Assembly (NCBI RefSeq): GCF_004310665.1
Contig: NZ_SIXF01000011.1
Location: 62,001-126,000, forward strand
Origin: Pedobacter kyonggii
GTDB taxonomy: Bacteria > Bacteroidota > Bacteroidia > Sphingobacteriales > Sphingobacteriaceae
DNA length: 64,000 bases
Direction: 5' to 3'
Shown: positions 63,513 to 64,000 of the stretch, piece after piece
Layout: each line of letters starts with the position of its first letter
Position numbering within the stretch: the stretch's first letter is position 1
Made by a program: the position numbers and the translations under genes
Notes under the pieces: model-generated
What the model was told of the DNA's origin: nothing
The model's database searches: none
The model's input: the letters and a program-made list of their open reading frames with translations, nothing else

Positions 63513-63530
63513 CGAATTTAAAGCTAAGAA

Positions 63531-63650
63531 CCTTATTTACCATTAAAATATTAAGGGCATTAAGAAATACTGATAATGTTTAAATTTCACATCACCTTAT
63601 AAGTCCAAAATTAACCTTAACCTTCTTAACTTCTTAATGGTCAGTATTTA
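63531..63650. repeat. CATTAAGG/CTTAATG-type repeat region
   Basis: Short recurring words (CCATTAAAATATTAAGGGCATTAAG, here split as CCATTAAAAT, ATTAAGGGC and CATTAAG, and the inverse CTTCTTAACTTCTTAATGG) related to the direct repeat at 45359-45522. Confidence 0.45.
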
Positions 63651-63676
63651 ACATAAAAAGTAAGAAATAATGGTGA

Positions 63677-63811
63677 TTAATTAAAAGATTCGGTTTCGTT
63701 ATTCAGATTATCCAATAAACCATTCAATAAAATTTCTCTTTTATCTTCAATTGAAGCATCATCCTGAATAAAAACGGTTAGGTTCGTGTTTTCTGTTGTT
63801 TGAGTTTGCAT
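63677..63811 (-). CDS. small acidic protein, 44 residues
   Basis: ATG at 63811 to TAA at 63677, encoding 44 residues: a polar Thr/Asn/Gln-rich start, then VFIQDDASIEDKREILLNGL and an acidic Asn-rich tail. The even amphipathic pattern and acidic composition look like real coding sequence. No family was recognised. Confidence 0.5.
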   Translation of the reverse strand: MQTQTTENTNLTVFIQDDASIEDKREILLNGLLDNLNNETESFN

Positions 63812-64000
63812 ATAAGGCTCCGGTTTATATTTTTCAATTAATGTCTACAATTATCTAACGTCGATTTTTGAATATAGTTTGTAACTTTTTTATTCGAACT
63901 TGTGTAATGTCTCAATTGGGCATAGTATAAATTAATATTGACCAAACATTGGGCTGGTATTTAGGTTATATCTTTCAGAACAGAACAAATTCTATTAATC

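Overview
The window looks like chromosomal DNA of a Bacteroidota bacterium, most likely Sphingobacteriaceae and Pedobacter-like (inference; no marker gene such as 16S rRNA is present). The reasons are: four receptor genes of the TonB-dependent type, three of them SusC paired with SusD; an ECF sigma/FecR switch; a hybrid two-component regulator; many lipoproteins with a Cys-Lys-Lys or similar lipobox; AT-rich sequence; -7 promoter boxes of the TAnnTTTG type; and intergenic palindromes built on the GTCATTGCGAG...GAAGCAATCT motif. No rRNA, tRNA, CRISPR array or intact insertion sequence was seen.

Layout. (1) 1-1200: the 3' end of a TonB-dependent receptor followed by a heme oxygenase, probably a heme-iron unit. 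(2) 1593-16263: an ECF sigma factor and FecR anti-sigma factor, then a long same-strand cluster: SusC with an STN signalling domain, SusD, a DUF4843 lipoprotein, a PKD-like lipoprotein, a TlpA thioredoxin, a large protein ending in a DsbD-alpha-like domain, a second TlpA, and a two-lobed trypsin-fold protein with a PDZ domain. This reads as a RagAB/SusCD-type importer with its own thiol-redox and protease cargo. (3) 16488-41171: a polysaccharide-utilisation locus. An HTCS regulator is divergent from two tandem SusC/SusD pairs; around them are two GH29 fucosidases, a GH36 alpha-galactosidase, a GH20 hexosaminidase broken by a one-base frameshift, and a secreted metzincin protease with a beta/gamma-crystallin-like tail. 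Together these point to a fucosylated, galactosylated, HexNAc-containing glycoprotein glycan. (4) 41733-47139: small secreted proteins, a HAD phosphatase, an esterase, an SGNH hydrolase, a fatty acid desaturase and a 56-residue membrane protein, separated by repeats. (5) 47565-52093: a propeller/HEAT/cytochrome c oxidoreductase next to a heparinase II/III-like lyase. (6) 52311-54007: cysteine synthesis (cysE, cysM). (7) 54031-56968: an accessory-looking stretch with an orphan IS3 OrfA-like DNA-binding protein next to a response regulator interrupted by TAG, a gene remnant, and a stand-alone GHKL (Hsp90/MORC-like) ATPase. (8) 57141-63394: pxpB-pxpC-pxpA, an NRAMP-like transporter and an exported M1 aminopeptidase, tightly packed, ending in a strong terminator.

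The most interesting items are the OrfA-like/response-regulator pair with its in-frame TAG, the solitary GHKL ATPase, the redox/protease cargo of the ECF-controlled SusCD operon (including a trypsin-fold second lobe whose Ser position is Cys and whose His position is Asn), the M1 peptidase attached to the oxoprolinase operon, and several families of intergenic palindromes. I did not find a complete, clearly undescribed multi-gene system; the candidates are stated as hypotheses with tests.
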